Origin: Bacillota bacterium
Lineage (GTDB): Bacteria > Bacillota > Clostridia > Christensenellales > SZUA-584
Assembly (NCBI GenBank): GCA_023415915.1
Contig: JAEZIZ010000003.1
Location: forward strand, 1 to 64,000
Direction of reading: 5' to 3'
DNA: 64,000 nucleotides
Under the pieces are notes generated by a model. That model did no database searches, had not been told where the DNA came from, and saw nothing but the letters and a program-made list of their open reading frames with translations. The position numbers and the translations under genes were made by a program. Positions 1 through 9,320 of this stretch are shown piece after piece. Every line of letters starts with the position of its first letter. Within the stretch, counting starts at the first letter, position 1.

Positions 1-8
1 TAAATTGA

Positions 9-1379
9 TCATAAATCCAACATTGGCCGGCTGCGTTTTATAAAACGCCCCCTTGCCTTAGCGCCTATATATTCATTGCCCCGCACTATGACTTCCCCGC
101 GGGACAGAACCGTGTCGACGGAGCACAGAAGCTCCATGCCCTCGTACGGCGTGTAGTCCACGTTTTCATGCAGGCCGGCATGGGTAATCGTATGCTTGCC
201 GCTCGGATCGATTATTACAATATCCGCATCGCCGCCTTTTCTTATCGCGCCCTTTTTGGGGTACAGCCCGAACAGCTTGGCCGGGTTGGTTGCGCAAAGC
301 TTCGCGCACGCTTCCGCGGGTATTCTATTCTTAAGCACGCCCTCCGAAAACATCAAAGGGTACCTAAGCTCCACGCCCGGCAGGCCGTTGGGGCATTTTG
401 TGAAATCGCTTCCGCCGAGCTTTGCTTTAAGCGTGTAGTCGAACGGGCAGTGGTCGGTCGCTATTGTATCGATAAGGCCGCTTTTTATGTCCTCCCACAG
501 CAGCGCGTTGTTGCTTTTATCCCTGAGCGGCGGGCTCAATATGAACTTAACTCCGTCCTCGCGCAGGTAGTACGACTCGTCCAGCATAATATACTGCGGG
601 CATGTCTCCACGAATACGTTGCCAAGGCCGCCGCGCCTGGCAAGCTTGATATATTCCATACCTAGATGCGCCGACAGGTGTACGATATAAAGCGGTGCGT
701 CGCCCGCCGTTTTTGATATCATAATCACGCGGTTAATTGCCTCGGCTTCGCACTCAGCGGGGCGGCTGCGTTCGTGGTATATAGGCGCGCCCATGCCCTG
801 CGCTATCAGTTCTTTGCGTCTTGAAGCGACAACCCCGTCGTTTTCCGGGTGTACGGCTATCATTACGCCCAGCTCTTTCGCGCGTTTAAGCACCGCGTAA
901 ATGCCGGCGTCGTCAATCCTGTAGTCATACGTCATGTATATCTTAAAGCTCGTTATCCCCTCGTCTGCGAGCGCTTCCATGTCGTCAAGAACATCTTCGT
1001 TCACATGCTGTATTACGCCGTGAAACGAATAGTCTATTACCGCCTTACCCTTAGCAAGCTCGTGGTAACGGTTTATCTGGTGCCCGAGGCCGCAGCCTTT
1101 CGGGCCGAACGCAGGATGATCTACTATAGTCGTCGCCCCCCCGCAGGCGGCGGCGACGGTGCCCGTATAAAAATCGTCTTGCGCTACGGCTATGCCGACG
1201 TCCAAGTCCATATGCGTATGAACGTCTATACCGCCGGGCAGCACGTACTTGCCCGTTGCGTCGATAATATCAGCGTCATTAAGGTTTTCGCCCACTGCGG
1301 CTATTACTCCGTCCTTTATAAGCACATCCTTAATGCCCGCGCCGTCTTCAGTTACCACAATACCGTTCTTGATTACCAA
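9..1379 (-). CDS. hydA: Dihydropyrimidinase/hydantoinase of the purine-degradation operon
   Basis: Cyclic amidohydrolase of the dihydropyrimidinase/D-hydantoinase family, which opens cyclic amide rings in the cytoplasm. The 456-residue length is normal. The metal centre is visible: DVHTH (His54, His56), the lysine usually carboxylated in SFKIYMTYD (Lys146), His177 in AVHPEN, His234 in VHLSAH and Asp309 in ATDHCPFD. It is the last gene seen in the ygeY-ygeW-arcC-ssnA-ygfK-xdhD-hydA operon, 9 bases after xdhD. In that setting a ring-opening step on a purine-derived intermediate is more likely than pyrimidine catabolism. The exact substrate is inferred from the neighbours only. The operon may continue beyond the window edge. 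Confidence 0.93.
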   Translation of the reverse strand: MVIKNGIVVTEDGAGIKDVLIKDGVIAAVGENLNDADIIDATGKYVLPGGIDVHTHMDLDVGIAVAQDDFYTGTVAAACGGATTIVDHPAFGPKGCGLGHQINRYHELAKGKAVIDYSFHGVIQHVNEDVLDDMEALADEGITSFKIYMTYDYRIDDAGIYAVLKRAKELGVMIAVHPENDGVVASRRKELIAQGMGAPIYHERSRPAECEAEAINRVIMISKTAGDAPLYIVHLSAHLGMEYIKLARRGGLGNVFVETCPQYIMLDESYYLREDGVKFILSPPLRDKSNNALLWEDIKSGLIDTIATDHCPFDYTLKAKLGGSDFTKCPNGLPGVELRYPLMFSEGVLKNRIPAEACAKLCATNPAKLFGLYPKKGAIRKGGDADIVIIDPSGKHTITHAGLHENVDYTPYEGMELLCSVDTVLSRGEVIVRGNEYIGAKARGRFIKRSRPMLDL

Positions 1380-1388
1380 AACAAACGC

Positions 1389-3947
1389 CTACTTTCTATA
1401 AGCGGTTTCCCTTAAAGGCAGCTCCGTGCGGAACTTGCCGTCCAGCTTAAAATACGCGCCCGCAACGGCGGGAGCCGTCGGTATTACGGATATCTCGCCC
1501 ATTCCCTTCGAACCGTAGGAAATATCCGACTTATAATCCGTAGATACGAATTTCACTTCCAATTCCGGCGCCTGCGATGAGCGCCACAGCCCCAACGTGC
1601 CGTATTTAGCCTGCGGTATGCAGTCCTTGAGCGGGTAATCCTCGGTAAGGGCGTACCCTAAGCCCATCACTATTCCGCCTTCCGTCTGTCCCTCCGCGCT
1701 CTTGGGATTTATGACCTGCCCGACGTCATAGGCCGCTACAACTTTATTAACTTTACCTTCCTCGTCGAGTATTACGACCTGCGTAGCAAAGCCGTATGTC
1801 AGATGGCTGAACGGATGCTCCTTGTCAGTATCTATAGGGTCGGTTATGCATGTGAACTCCCCGTAGAATTCCCTGCCTTCAAGCTGCTCCAGCGTGTTTG
1901 CCTTATCTAACTCTTGTTTCAGCTTTGCGCATGCGCGCCTAACTGCTTCTCCCGAAAACACTGTCTGCCTTGACGCCGTGGACGTGCCCGAATCGGGAGT
2001 GCGCAATGTATCCGGCGGCTCAACCACTATGAGATCGGGGGAAATCCCCAGCGTATGGCAGGCAATCTGCATCGCCACCGTTGCGAACCCCTGGCCCATA
2101 CATGCGGCGCTCGTGCGTATATGCACTTTTCCCTGTTCCACCGAAGCTATGCACCTGCCCGTATCGTGTACGGCCACGCCCTTCCCGCTATTTTTAAACG
2201 CACCCGCTATGCCCGCATACGGGCTACTCTCAAACGCGTCCTTCACCGCGAGCAGGCATTGCTTGAAAGCCGTGGAATTATCAGCTATCTGGCCGTTGGG
2301 CAATATGTCCCCCGGCTCTACGGCGTTGCGATACCTTATTTCCCAAGGCGATATGCCAACCAGCGCCGCAAGCTCGTTCAAGTTGCACTCTGTGGCAAAA
2401 CAGCTCTGTGTTACTCCGAACCCCCTGAAAGCTCCTCCCGGCGGGTTATTAGTGTAAACCGCCATTCCCTCAATATCTACGCTTTCATACTTATACGGCC
2501 CGGCCGCGTGGGTGCATGCGCGCTGTATCACCGGCCCGCCGAGCGACGCGTAAGCGCCGGTGTCGGAAATAAGGCGGGCGCGCATGGCAGTCAACCGCCC
2601 GTTTTCGTCGCACGCCGTAGTCATCTCTATCTCGGTGGCGTGGCGCTTCGGGTGTACGTTTATGCTCTCCTGACGGCTTAGCTTCGCCTTTACCGTCCTG
2701 CCCGTAATGTAAGAAGCGAGCGCGGCGTAGTGCTGCACGCTCATGTCTTCCTTACCGCCGAAACCTCCGCCTACGTATTTGCTTATCACGCGGAGCTTTT
2801 CGGGAGCTATGCCGAGTATATGCGTTATCTCGCGGTGTTCGTCGTATACGCTCTGCCCCGAAGTGTAAAGCGTAAGCTTGCCGTCCTCGTTAACGCATAC
2901 GGCGCACTCCGGCTCCATAAACGCGTGCTCGGTCGGCGGCGTTTTATAGACGTGGCTCACCACATACTTGGAGCGCGCGAATACAACGTCCACATCTTCA
3001 CCGCGCTTTACGCGGTCCCGCCGCAGCACGTTTCCCTTTTCGTGTATAAGCGGCGCGCCGTCTGCCAGCGCCATACGCGGAGACGTTACCGGTTCAAGCG
3101 GCGTATACGTAATTTCAACGAGGTTTTTTATTTCCTCGAGGCTCTCCTCTTTATTCGAAACGACGAGCACTATCGCGTCGCCTATATACCGCGTAGTGCC
3201 TCCCTTTGGTATCAGAGTATCCCAGTCCTGTACAATATGCCCCGATACATTGCTGCCCGGTATGTCCTCCGCCGTTATTACCGCGACGGCATCAGGGTGC
3301 TTTATTGCTTTTGATATGTCGATGTCTTCCACCACTGCGCGCGGGTACTTGCTGCGCACGGCACTCGCAAACGCCATGCCCGGCATCGAAATGTCGTCGG
3401 TGTATTCGGCTGTGCCCAGCGTCTTCTCCACTGCGTCTATGCGCACTACATCATGCCCTATCCTGCCTTCCGAGCCGAAATGCGGCACGGGCCTGTTTTC
3501 GCGGAAAAACTCCGCCGCCATTTCGATGGCTTCAAATATCTTTATATATCCGGTGCAGCGGCAGATGTTGCCGTTGAGCGCTTTTTTTATCTCGTCCCTT
3601 GTAGGCGCGTTGTTTTTATCGAGCAGCGCTTTTGCGCTTATTACCATGCCGGGTATGCAGAATCCGCACTGTACGGCCCCGGCCTTGGCAAAGCAGTACG
3701 CAAAAACCTGCCTTTCATAATCGCTGAAACCTTCTATTGTAAGCACGCTCTTTCCGTCAAGCTTTTGTACGCTGAGCGTACACGCCCGGCGCGATACGCC
3801 GTCTACTATAACGCTGCATGCCCCGCACGCGCCTTCGCTGCAGCCGTCCTTTGCGGACTTAATACCCATGTCGTCTCTTAAAAAAGACAGCAGGTTTTTG
3901 TCGGCGTCCGTTTCAATACAGTTCCCGTTAAGCATGAATCTTGACAT
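1389..3947 (-). CDS. xdhD: Selenium-dependent xanthine dehydrogenase-type molybdenum hydroxylase (fused FeS and Mo subunits)
   Basis: An 852-residue single-chain hydroxylase. The N-terminus is a plant-type [2Fe-2S] domain (Cys36, 41, 44, 56). A second [2Fe-2S] domain follows (Cys94, Cys97, Cys129, Cys131 in CGFC and CRC). From about residue 165 comes the molybdopterin domain with GGGFGGKED, AFRGFG and the catalytic glutamate Glu818 in GMGEIS. Proteins of this layout (E. coli XdhD type) oxidise purines such as xanthine, and the Mo site is thought to carry labile selenium. There is no in-frame TGA, so selenocysteine is not involved. No FAD subunit gene lies nearby, and the adjacent flavoprotein YgfK may take the electrons. 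RBS AAGGGG lies 8 bases before the ATG. The exact purine substrate is not readable from sequence. Confidence 0.92.
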   Translation of the reverse strand: MSRFMLNGNCIETDADKNLLSFLRDDMGIKSAKDGCSEGACGACSVIVDGVSRRACTLSVQKLDGKSVLTIEGFSDYERQVFAYCFAKAGAVQCGFCIPGMVISAKALLDKNNAPTRDEIKKALNGNICRCTGYIKIFEAIEMAAEFFRENRPVPHFGSEGRIGHDVVRIDAVEKTLGTAEYTDDISMPGMAFASAVRSKYPRAVVEDIDISKAIKHPDAVAVITAEDIPGSNVSGHIVQDWDTLIPKGGTTRYIGDAIVLVVSNKEESLEEIKNLVEITYTPLEPVTSPRMALADGAPLIHEKGNVLRRDRVKRGEDVDVVFARSKYVVSHVYKTPPTEHAFMEPECAVCVNEDGKLTLYTSGQSVYDEHREITHILGIAPEKLRVISKYVGGGFGGKEDMSVQHYAALASYITGRTVKAKLSRQESINVHPKRHATEIEMTTACDENGRLTAMRARLISDTGAYASLGGPVIQRACTHAAGPYKYESVDIEGMAVYTNNPPGGAFRGFGVTQSCFATECNLNELAALVGISPWEIRYRNAVEPGDILPNGQIADNSTAFKQCLLAVKDAFESSPYAGIAGAFKNSGKGVAVHDTGRCIASVEQGKVHIRTSAACMGQGFATVAMQIACHTLGISPDLIVVEPPDTLRTPDSGTSTASRQTVFSGEAVRRACAKLKQELDKANTLEQLEGREFYGEFTCITDPIDTDKEHPFSHLTYGFATQVVILDEEGKVNKVVAAYDVGQVINPKSAEGQTEGGIVMGLGYALTEDYPLKDCIPQAKYGTLGLWRSSQAPELEVKFVSTDYKSDISYGSKGMGEISVIPTAPAVAGAYFKLDGKFRTELPLRETAYRK

Positions 3948-3986
3948 ATATTACACCCCTTAACCGCCTCAGTTATGCGGCTCGAA

Positions 3987-6980
3987 CTATACAATATACC
4001 GGTACGCGCCGCGTATCGCGCGTATTACTGATAAAAACTTTGGCGGCAGCTTTTCGTCTTCCGCGCCGCACTCGTACTCGCCTTGCTCGTCCCTTACAAG
4101 CATCAAACCGTCGTCAAGAAATACAAAGCCTTTGTTTTCGCTTGCCAAAAACTCTTCCCTGCTGCCGAAAAGCGTTATTTTATCCCGGTACGGCGCGCCT
4201 TCATACGGGCAGAACACAGCGCAGTTGCCGCACTCGTTGCACATGCCGTCAATATGCAGTATCTGCGGCTTTCCATCTACGTGAAGGCTTATATTGGCCC
4301 GGTTCGGGCACACCTCGCAGCATACCTCGCAGATTTGGCCGCAGCTTAAACACCGCGCGGCGTCGCATTCGCCTTCTTTGGATTCGCACAGCACCGCTTT
4401 GCGCTCATATATTTCACATGCATCAGTATCCGCTTCGGTTCTGCGAAAATCGTTTGGCAATCCGAGACCGTTCAGTATATCCAAAGCTATCGTTTTGCTG
4501 TCCGCCATTGCCTGCACTATCGTAGCCGGGCCGCGGCCGCAATCCCCCGCTATGTATACGCCATCAATGCTTGTCTCGTTGTTTTCGTTAAGCACGGGGT
4601 ATGTGTCGATCGTGCATATGCCGTTGCGCTTAAGCGCCGTTGCGTCTGGCCTCGAGCCCACGGCGCCGATTACGGCATCATACGCAAGCGTTTCAAACTT
4701 TCCCGTCGGCACAAACGAGCGCCGGCCGTCGGCTGCCTTTTTGCCCAATTCCATATGCTCAACGACGAGATTCTTTCCGTCGTAGCTTACGGGCGACAGC
4801 AGCTCGTAAAACTTCACGCCGTCTAAAAGCGCAAGCTCCTGCTCCTCCCTCGACGATGGCATATACTCCCTTGTCCTGCGGTATATTATGTCTACGCTTT
4901 CCACGCCGGGCACGCGTTTCGCGGCTCGCGCGCAGTCCATTGCCACGTCCCCTCCGCCTATCACCGCGACATATTTGCCGAGTTTTACTTTGCAATCATT
5001 AAGCTTTGACTGCTTAAGGAACGCAAGCGCGTCAAGTAGTTTGTCCGCTCCTTCTTTAACGGGGCACGCACCCTTACTCCATGCACCCGTCGCAATAATT
5101 ACGTAATCAAACTCCCGTCTCAGCGATTCTATATCATAATTCTCATCGACGCCGAACCTGAATTCTACGCCCGTCTTCACCGCCATATCGTAGTCCAGAC
5201 GGAGCGCTTCTTCGCTTACCCTGAACGCGGGTATCACGTATTGCACTATGCCGAAAGGTTTGTCAAGCTTTTCAAACACCGTAACAGCCACGCCGTTGCG
5301 CCTTAAGTACAGTCCTGCCGACAATCCGGCTGGCCCCGCGCCTATTACGGCGACTCTTTTATCGGTACGCAGCGGCATTTGCATTGTACGCTCTATATAA
5401 CTCCGCTGCGCGTTCCGTACCGCTAAGTTCTTTGCGCTCCGTATCTTAAGCGATTCGTCATAGTCTATCCGCGTGCACTTCGTCTGGCACGCGTGGCTGC
5501 ATATTTCCGACGTTACGGCGGGCAGCGCGTTGTCTATGGCTATTACCTCAAACGCTTTATAGTACTCCCCTTTTGCCACCAGCGCGAGGTACTGCGGTAT
5601 CTGCTGGCGTATGGGACATCCGCCTTCGCTGCAGGGCGCGGTAAAACAGTCAAACAGCGGCAAAGAAGCGTTTATCTTTCTTGACCTTACTTCCCTCGAC
5701 CATTTCAGATGGTGCTTATCGCCTTTTACCTGTTCCGCGAGTTTTTTAAGCGCCGGAATGTCGATGCCTTTAAACTCGCCGGCAAGCGGCTCAACTTTTT
5801 CGCTCATCTGTTTTGCGCGGGCGTTTCCGCCGGGCTTTAGAATAGTCGTCGCCACCGTGACGGGCGCTATGCCTGTCTTGATTATGCTGTCTATGTTGAA
5901 ATAATCCGCGCCGCCCGAGAACGAAACGGGCAGCGAGCCTTGAAACGCTTCGCTTAATTTCAGCGCTACGTTTATGCTTAATGGGAACAGCGCGCGGCCC
6001 GACATGTACATGAATTCTCCGGGCAGCTCGCCCTCCTTTATCTGCACCGGGAATGTGTTGGTCAGCTTGACGCCAAATTCAAGTCCGCTGTCAGCGGCGG
6101 TCTTGCGCAGCCGCCCTATCAGCGCGACCGCGTCATGGAATTTCAAATCTGCGTCAAAATGGCGGCGGTCAAACGACACATAGCCGTATCCCATATCGTC
6201 GAGTATGTTTCTCACGAACTCGTAGCCCAGCAGCGTCGGGTTGCATTTTACGTATGTATGCAGCTTCTTTACCGTAAGAAAGTGATTCGCTATTTTTTCT
6301 ATCTCTTCTGGAGGACAGCCGTGCAATGTAGAAAGCGTGATGGACTCCGAGATACGGCTGCTTATCGCTTCTATGTATTCCCTGTCTATGTTGGAGAACA
6401 TATCGATATGCGAAAGAAGGTATTCACTGCATTCATTGAATATCGCCGTATTCTTCGCGTCCGTCATATCGCTGATAAAATCGTCTATCTTCTTTGACAT
6501 TATGCCTTCGTACGTATAGCCGACGCTCATGTTGAACACGAAGTCGGGAGTTTCGCTAATGCCGAACTCGCGTGCGGCTACGTACAGCGCGAACCAGGCC
6601 TTTACGTACTCGTCAAACGCCTGCCCGACCGTAAGCTCGGTAGACCATTCGACGTTGTAGCCCTCGTCCTGCGCGTATATGCAAGGGCGTGCGATGCACT
6701 TTCGCATCTCCTCCCCGTCCATCGTCTGCACGGTCTTAAGCTCCATAAACCGCAAGCCTGAAACATACCCCGCGACTATATTCTGCGCGAGCTGCGTGTT
6801 AGGGCCTGCAGCAGCGCCTAATGGGCTGCCCATTTCCCTGCCGAATATCCGGTATCTGTTGCCCGATTTCTTATAGATCTTCTCCTTTTTGATACCGAAC
6901 ACGCTGCCTTTGGTCTTGTACTCCTCCGTCATCCAGCGTATGAGCCGGTCAAACGGTATCGGGGTCATTATCTCGCTCAC
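3987..6980 (-). CDS. ygfK: YgfK, FeS-flavoprotein (putative selenate reductase subunit)
   Basis: A 997-residue multidomain redox protein. Residues 1-430 are a TIM-barrel-like region of unknown activity. From about 445 to 840 it resembles the glutamate synthase small subunit: a cysteine-rich segment (444-502), a FAD Rossmann motif VIGAGPAGLSAG near 545, a second nucleotide motif VIGGGDVAMD near 672, and the FAD closing motif YIAGDCGRGPAT near 809. The C-terminus carries ferredoxin-like clusters (CLSCGQICEVCCEVCP and CNECGNCAVFCP, 877-925). It starts with GTG, set by GAGGAG 7 bases upstream. The gene is annotated in E. coli as a putative selenate reductase subunit. Here, beside a Mo hydroxylase without a FAD subunit, it probably moves electrons between NAD(P)H and the purine pathway (inference). 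Confidence 0.92.
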   Translation of the reverse strand: MSEIMTPIPFDRLIRWMTEEYKTKGSVFGIKKEKIYKKSGNRYRIFGREMGSPLGAAAGPNTQLAQNIVAGYVSGLRFMELKTVQTMDGEEMRKCIARPCIYAQDEGYNVEWSTELTVGQAFDEYVKAWFALYVAAREFGISETPDFVFNMSVGYTYEGIMSKKIDDFISDMTDAKNTAIFNECSEYLLSHIDMFSNIDREYIEAISSRISESITLSTLHGCPPEEIEKIANHFLTVKKLHTYVKCNPTLLGYEFVRNILDDMGYGYVSFDRRHFDADLKFHDAVALIGRLRKTAADSGLEFGVKLTNTFPVQIKEGELPGEFMYMSGRALFPLSINVALKLSEAFQGSLPVSFSGGADYFNIDSIIKTGIAPVTVATTILKPGGNARAKQMSEKVEPLAGEFKGIDIPALKKLAEQVKGDKHHLKWSREVRSRKINASLPLFDCFTAPCSEGGCPIRQQIPQYLALVAKGEYYKAFEVIAIDNALPAVTSEICSHACQTKCTRIDYDESLKIRSAKNLAVRNAQRSYIERTMQMPLRTDKRVAVIGAGPAGLSAGLYLRRNGVAVTVFEKLDKPFGIVQYVIPAFRVSEEALRLDYDMAVKTGVEFRFGVDENYDIESLRREFDYVIIATGAWSKGACPVKEGADKLLDALAFLKQSKLNDCKVKLGKYVAVIGGGDVAMDCARAAKRVPGVESVDIIYRRTREYMPSSREEQELALLDGVKFYELLSPVSYDGKNLVVEHMELGKKAADGRRSFVPTGKFETLAYDAVIGAVGSRPDATALKRNGICTIDTYPVLNENNETSIDGVYIAGDCGRGPATIVQAMADSKTIALDILNGLGLPNDFRRTEADTDACEIYERKAVLCESKEGECDAARCLSCGQICEVCCEVCPNRANISLHVDGKPQILHIDGMCNECGNCAVFCPYEGAPYRDKITLFGSREEFLASENKGFVFLDDGLMLVRDEQGEYECGAEDEKLPPKFLSVIRAIRGAYRYIV

Positions 6981-6997
6981 GCTTTATCTCCTCATTA

Positions 6998-8323
6998 TTA
7001 AACTCTTTCCCAGAACTTTCGCGCCGTCTCGCGGGACTCGGCGTATATACTCTCTTCGTCGGCGGTTAGAATCTCCCTGTCCTTCATTATGAACCTGCCG
7101 TCTATCATCGTTGAAATTACGTTCCTGCCCATCATGCCGAACAATATATGCGAATTGTAATTCGACGCTGTAACGGGCGTAGGCGCCTGGTAGTCCACGA
7201 CGATTATGTCCGCAAGCGCGCCTTTTTTTATTACACCGACGGGGCTGTCAAAATAGCGCGCGCAAATGGCAGCATTGTTTTCAAACAACATCTGCGGAGC
7301 TTCCGCCCACGCGGCGTTCGGGTCGCGGAGTTCGTGCTTGTGAAGTATATTTGCGACTTTAAGCGACTCTAGCATATCCGTCGTATAGCCGTCCGTGCCG
7401 AGGCCTACGAGTATGCCTTTTTTAAGCATGCTCACGGCGGCGGAATAACCCACCGCGTTACCCATATTCGATTCGGGGTTGTGCACAACTATAGTATCGT
7501 TTTGCTTCAGCATATCCATTTCATGCTCGTCGATATGTATACAGTGCACCGCTATCGAACGGCTGCCGAGTATGCCAAAGCCCGATAGCCTTTCGACCAC
7601 GCGCTTGCCGTATTTGTTTTGGCTGTCGTTTAAGTCCTCTATTCCTTCGGCGACGTGCACGTGAAAGCCCGCTCCGCCCGCGGCGCTGACGCACTTTTCA
7701 AGCGTACTGTCGGAAAGCGTAAACGAAGCGTGCAGCCCGAACATGCCTTTTAGCATATCGCCGCCCTGCTTATTTGCGTATTCTATAAACGCGGCGTTTT
7801 CCGCTATGCCTTCGCTGGCTATGCTTTCTCCGTCCCTGTCGGACACTTCGTAGCACAGCGACGTCCTTACGCCCAGCTCCGCTGCTATGTCAGCTATGGC
7901 AAACAAGCTGTCCTTAACGTGCCCGGCGCTCGCGTGATGGTCAAAAAACGTAGTAACCCCGTTTTTAATGCTGTCTATGTATGTCGTGTACGCGCTGTAT
8001 TTTATCTCGGGTAACCCCAGGCTCCTGTCCACGCGCCACCACAGGTTTTCAAGTATGTCTTTGAACGAATGAGAGGGCTTTGAGTCCTTAAGCGCCATTC
8101 CCCGCGCAAGCGCGCTGTAGATATGCCCGTGCGCGTTTATAAGCCCCGGCATTATGATATTGCCTTTTGCGTCGTGGAATTCGGCGTCCGCGTATTTCTC
8201 ACGCAAAACTTTGGGCGCCCCGACGTCGGCTATCTTGTTGCCGTCCACGGCGACGCAGCCGTCTTCCATTATCGGGTTTTGCTTGTCGCGCGTTATAAGT
8301 ATTCCGTTACCTACACATAACAT
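6998..8323 (-). CDS. ssnA: SsnA, putative aminohydrolase
   Basis: Metal-dependent hydrolase of the amidohydrolase superfamily (guanine deaminase/TRZ-ATZ branch), about 441 residues. Metal-binding signs are NAHGHIYSALARG (His65 and His67 from the chosen start), HVHVAEG, and GLGTDGYTTD near residue 300, with the expected aspartate. I place the start at the ATG at 8323 (MLCVGNGILITRD) because GAGG lies about 9 bases upstream and the family starts there. A longer frame to 8368 is open but lacks an RBS. It lies 17 bases upstream of ygfK in the operon. The pairing of ssnA, ygfK and xdhD is the hallmark of the selenium-linked purine cluster. Substrate not established here. Confidence 0.9.
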   Translation of the reverse strand: MLCVGNGILITRDKQNPIMEDGCVAVDGNKIADVGAPKVLREKYADAEFHDAKGNIIMPGLINAHGHIYSALARGMALKDSKPSHSFKDILENLWWRVDRSLGLPEIKYSAYTTYIDSIKNGVTTFFDHHASAGHVKDSLFAIADIAAELGVRTSLCYEVSDRDGESIASEGIAENAAFIEYANKQGGDMLKGMFGLHASFTLSDSTLEKCVSAAGGAGFHVHVAEGIEDLNDSQNKYGKRVVERLSGFGILGSRSIAVHCIHIDEHEMDMLKQNDTIVVHNPESNMGNAVGYSAAVSMLKKGILVGLGTDGYTTDMLESLKVANILHKHELRDPNAAWAEAPQMLFENNAAICARYFDSPVGVIKKGALADIIVVDYQAPTPVTASNYNSHILFGMMGRNVISTMIDGRFIMKDREILTADEESIYAESRETARKFWERV

Positions 8324-8386
8324 ATTCAAGACCTCGTTTTCCTGACGTCGTATAAAACTTAACGGCACGCTCTAAAAAGCCGCACG

Positions 8387-9319
8387 TTACTTTTCAATAA
8401 CCGTACCCGTGATCCCTTTGAAACCGTCCGCAAGTTTTTCTATCGAAGTAATCAAAGTCCTGCAATTCGGGTTCTGCGTGGCTGCGAGTATCGCGGCCTC
8501 CACTTTAGGCTGCATAGAGCCTTTGCCGAAATGTCCTTCTTCCATATACTGCCGCGCCTCTTCAATGTTCATTCTGTCGAGCAGTATTTCATTCGGCTTG
8601 CCGTAATTGAGCGCAACCTTCTCCACGGCTGTAAGTATCACCAGGTAATCCGCGTGTATCAGCCCCGCAAGCAGCGCGCTCGAGAGGTCCTTATCTACAA
8701 CGGCCTGCGCGCCTTTCAAGTGGTTGCCCTGCTGTATAACCGGTATGCCGCCGCCGCCGCACGCTACGACAAGCTGCCCCGCCTCGAGCAGCGTCTTTAT
8801 CGTCTCCCATTCTACGATATGCTTTGGCTTAGGCGAAGCTACTACCTGGCGGTATCCCTTTTCGCCGAAATCAACAAACGTTTCGCCTGCTATGCTGCGG
8901 TTTTCCAACTGTTCTTTGGTAAGGTAAAGGCCTATCGGCTTTGTGGGCTCCGAAAACGCCGGATCGTCAGCGTCCACGATGACCTGGGTGATTACGGTGG
9001 ATACCGGAACGTGCAGCCCCTGGTTGAGTATCTCCTCGCGCATCACGTTCTGCAGGTCGTAGCCTATATACCCTTGGGTTATACTGACGCACACCGACAT
9101 AGGGAACGCGTCTATGTCGTGGTCTATCTTATAGCTGTCAAAGCAGTCCATAACAAGACCGACCTGCGGGCCGTTGCCGTGCGTCAGCACTATCTCATGG
9201 CCTTCCTTTATCAGCGCGACGATATAGCGGCTCGTCTTTTGTATGGCCTCCATCTGTTCGTGCAGCGTTCTGCCGAGCGCGTTGCCGCCGAGCGCGATAA
9301 CGATCCTTTTTTTGCTCAT
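8387..9319 (-). CDS. arcC: Carbamate kinase
   Basis: Carbamate kinase, 310 residues, the usual length. It makes ATP from carbamoyl phosphate and ADP, releasing carbamate. Visible family motifs are the N-terminal ALGGNALG loop, THGNGPQVG, VACGGGGIPV and the lysine-rich segment VVDKDLSSALLA. It starts one base after the ygeW stop, so translation is probably coupled. Next to the carbamoyltransferase YgeW it offers an energy-yielding end: a carbamoylated product of purine breakdown is phosphorolysed to carbamoyl phosphate, and ArcC makes ATP. No arginine deiminase gene is nearby, which argues against a role in arginine fermentation. Confidence 0.95.
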   Translation of the reverse strand: MSKKRIVIALGGNALGRTLHEQMEAIQKTSRYIVALIKEGHEIVLTHGNGPQVGLVMDCFDSYKIDHDIDAFPMSVCVSITQGYIGYDLQNVMREEILNQGLHVPVSTVITQVIVDADDPAFSEPTKPIGLYLTKEQLENRSIAGETFVDFGEKGYRQVVASPKPKHIVEWETIKTLLEAGQLVVACGGGGIPVIQQGNHLKGAQAVVDKDLSSALLAGLIHADYLVILTAVEKVALNYGKPNEILLDRMNIEEARQYMEEGHFGKGSMQPKVEAAILAATQNPNCRTLITSIEKLADGFKGITGTVIEK

Positions 9320-9320
9320 A

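Noticed and set aside
1389..3947. Selenocysteine in the selenium-linked hydroxylase
   Set aside because: No in-frame TGA is present; selenium in this family is a labile cofactor.
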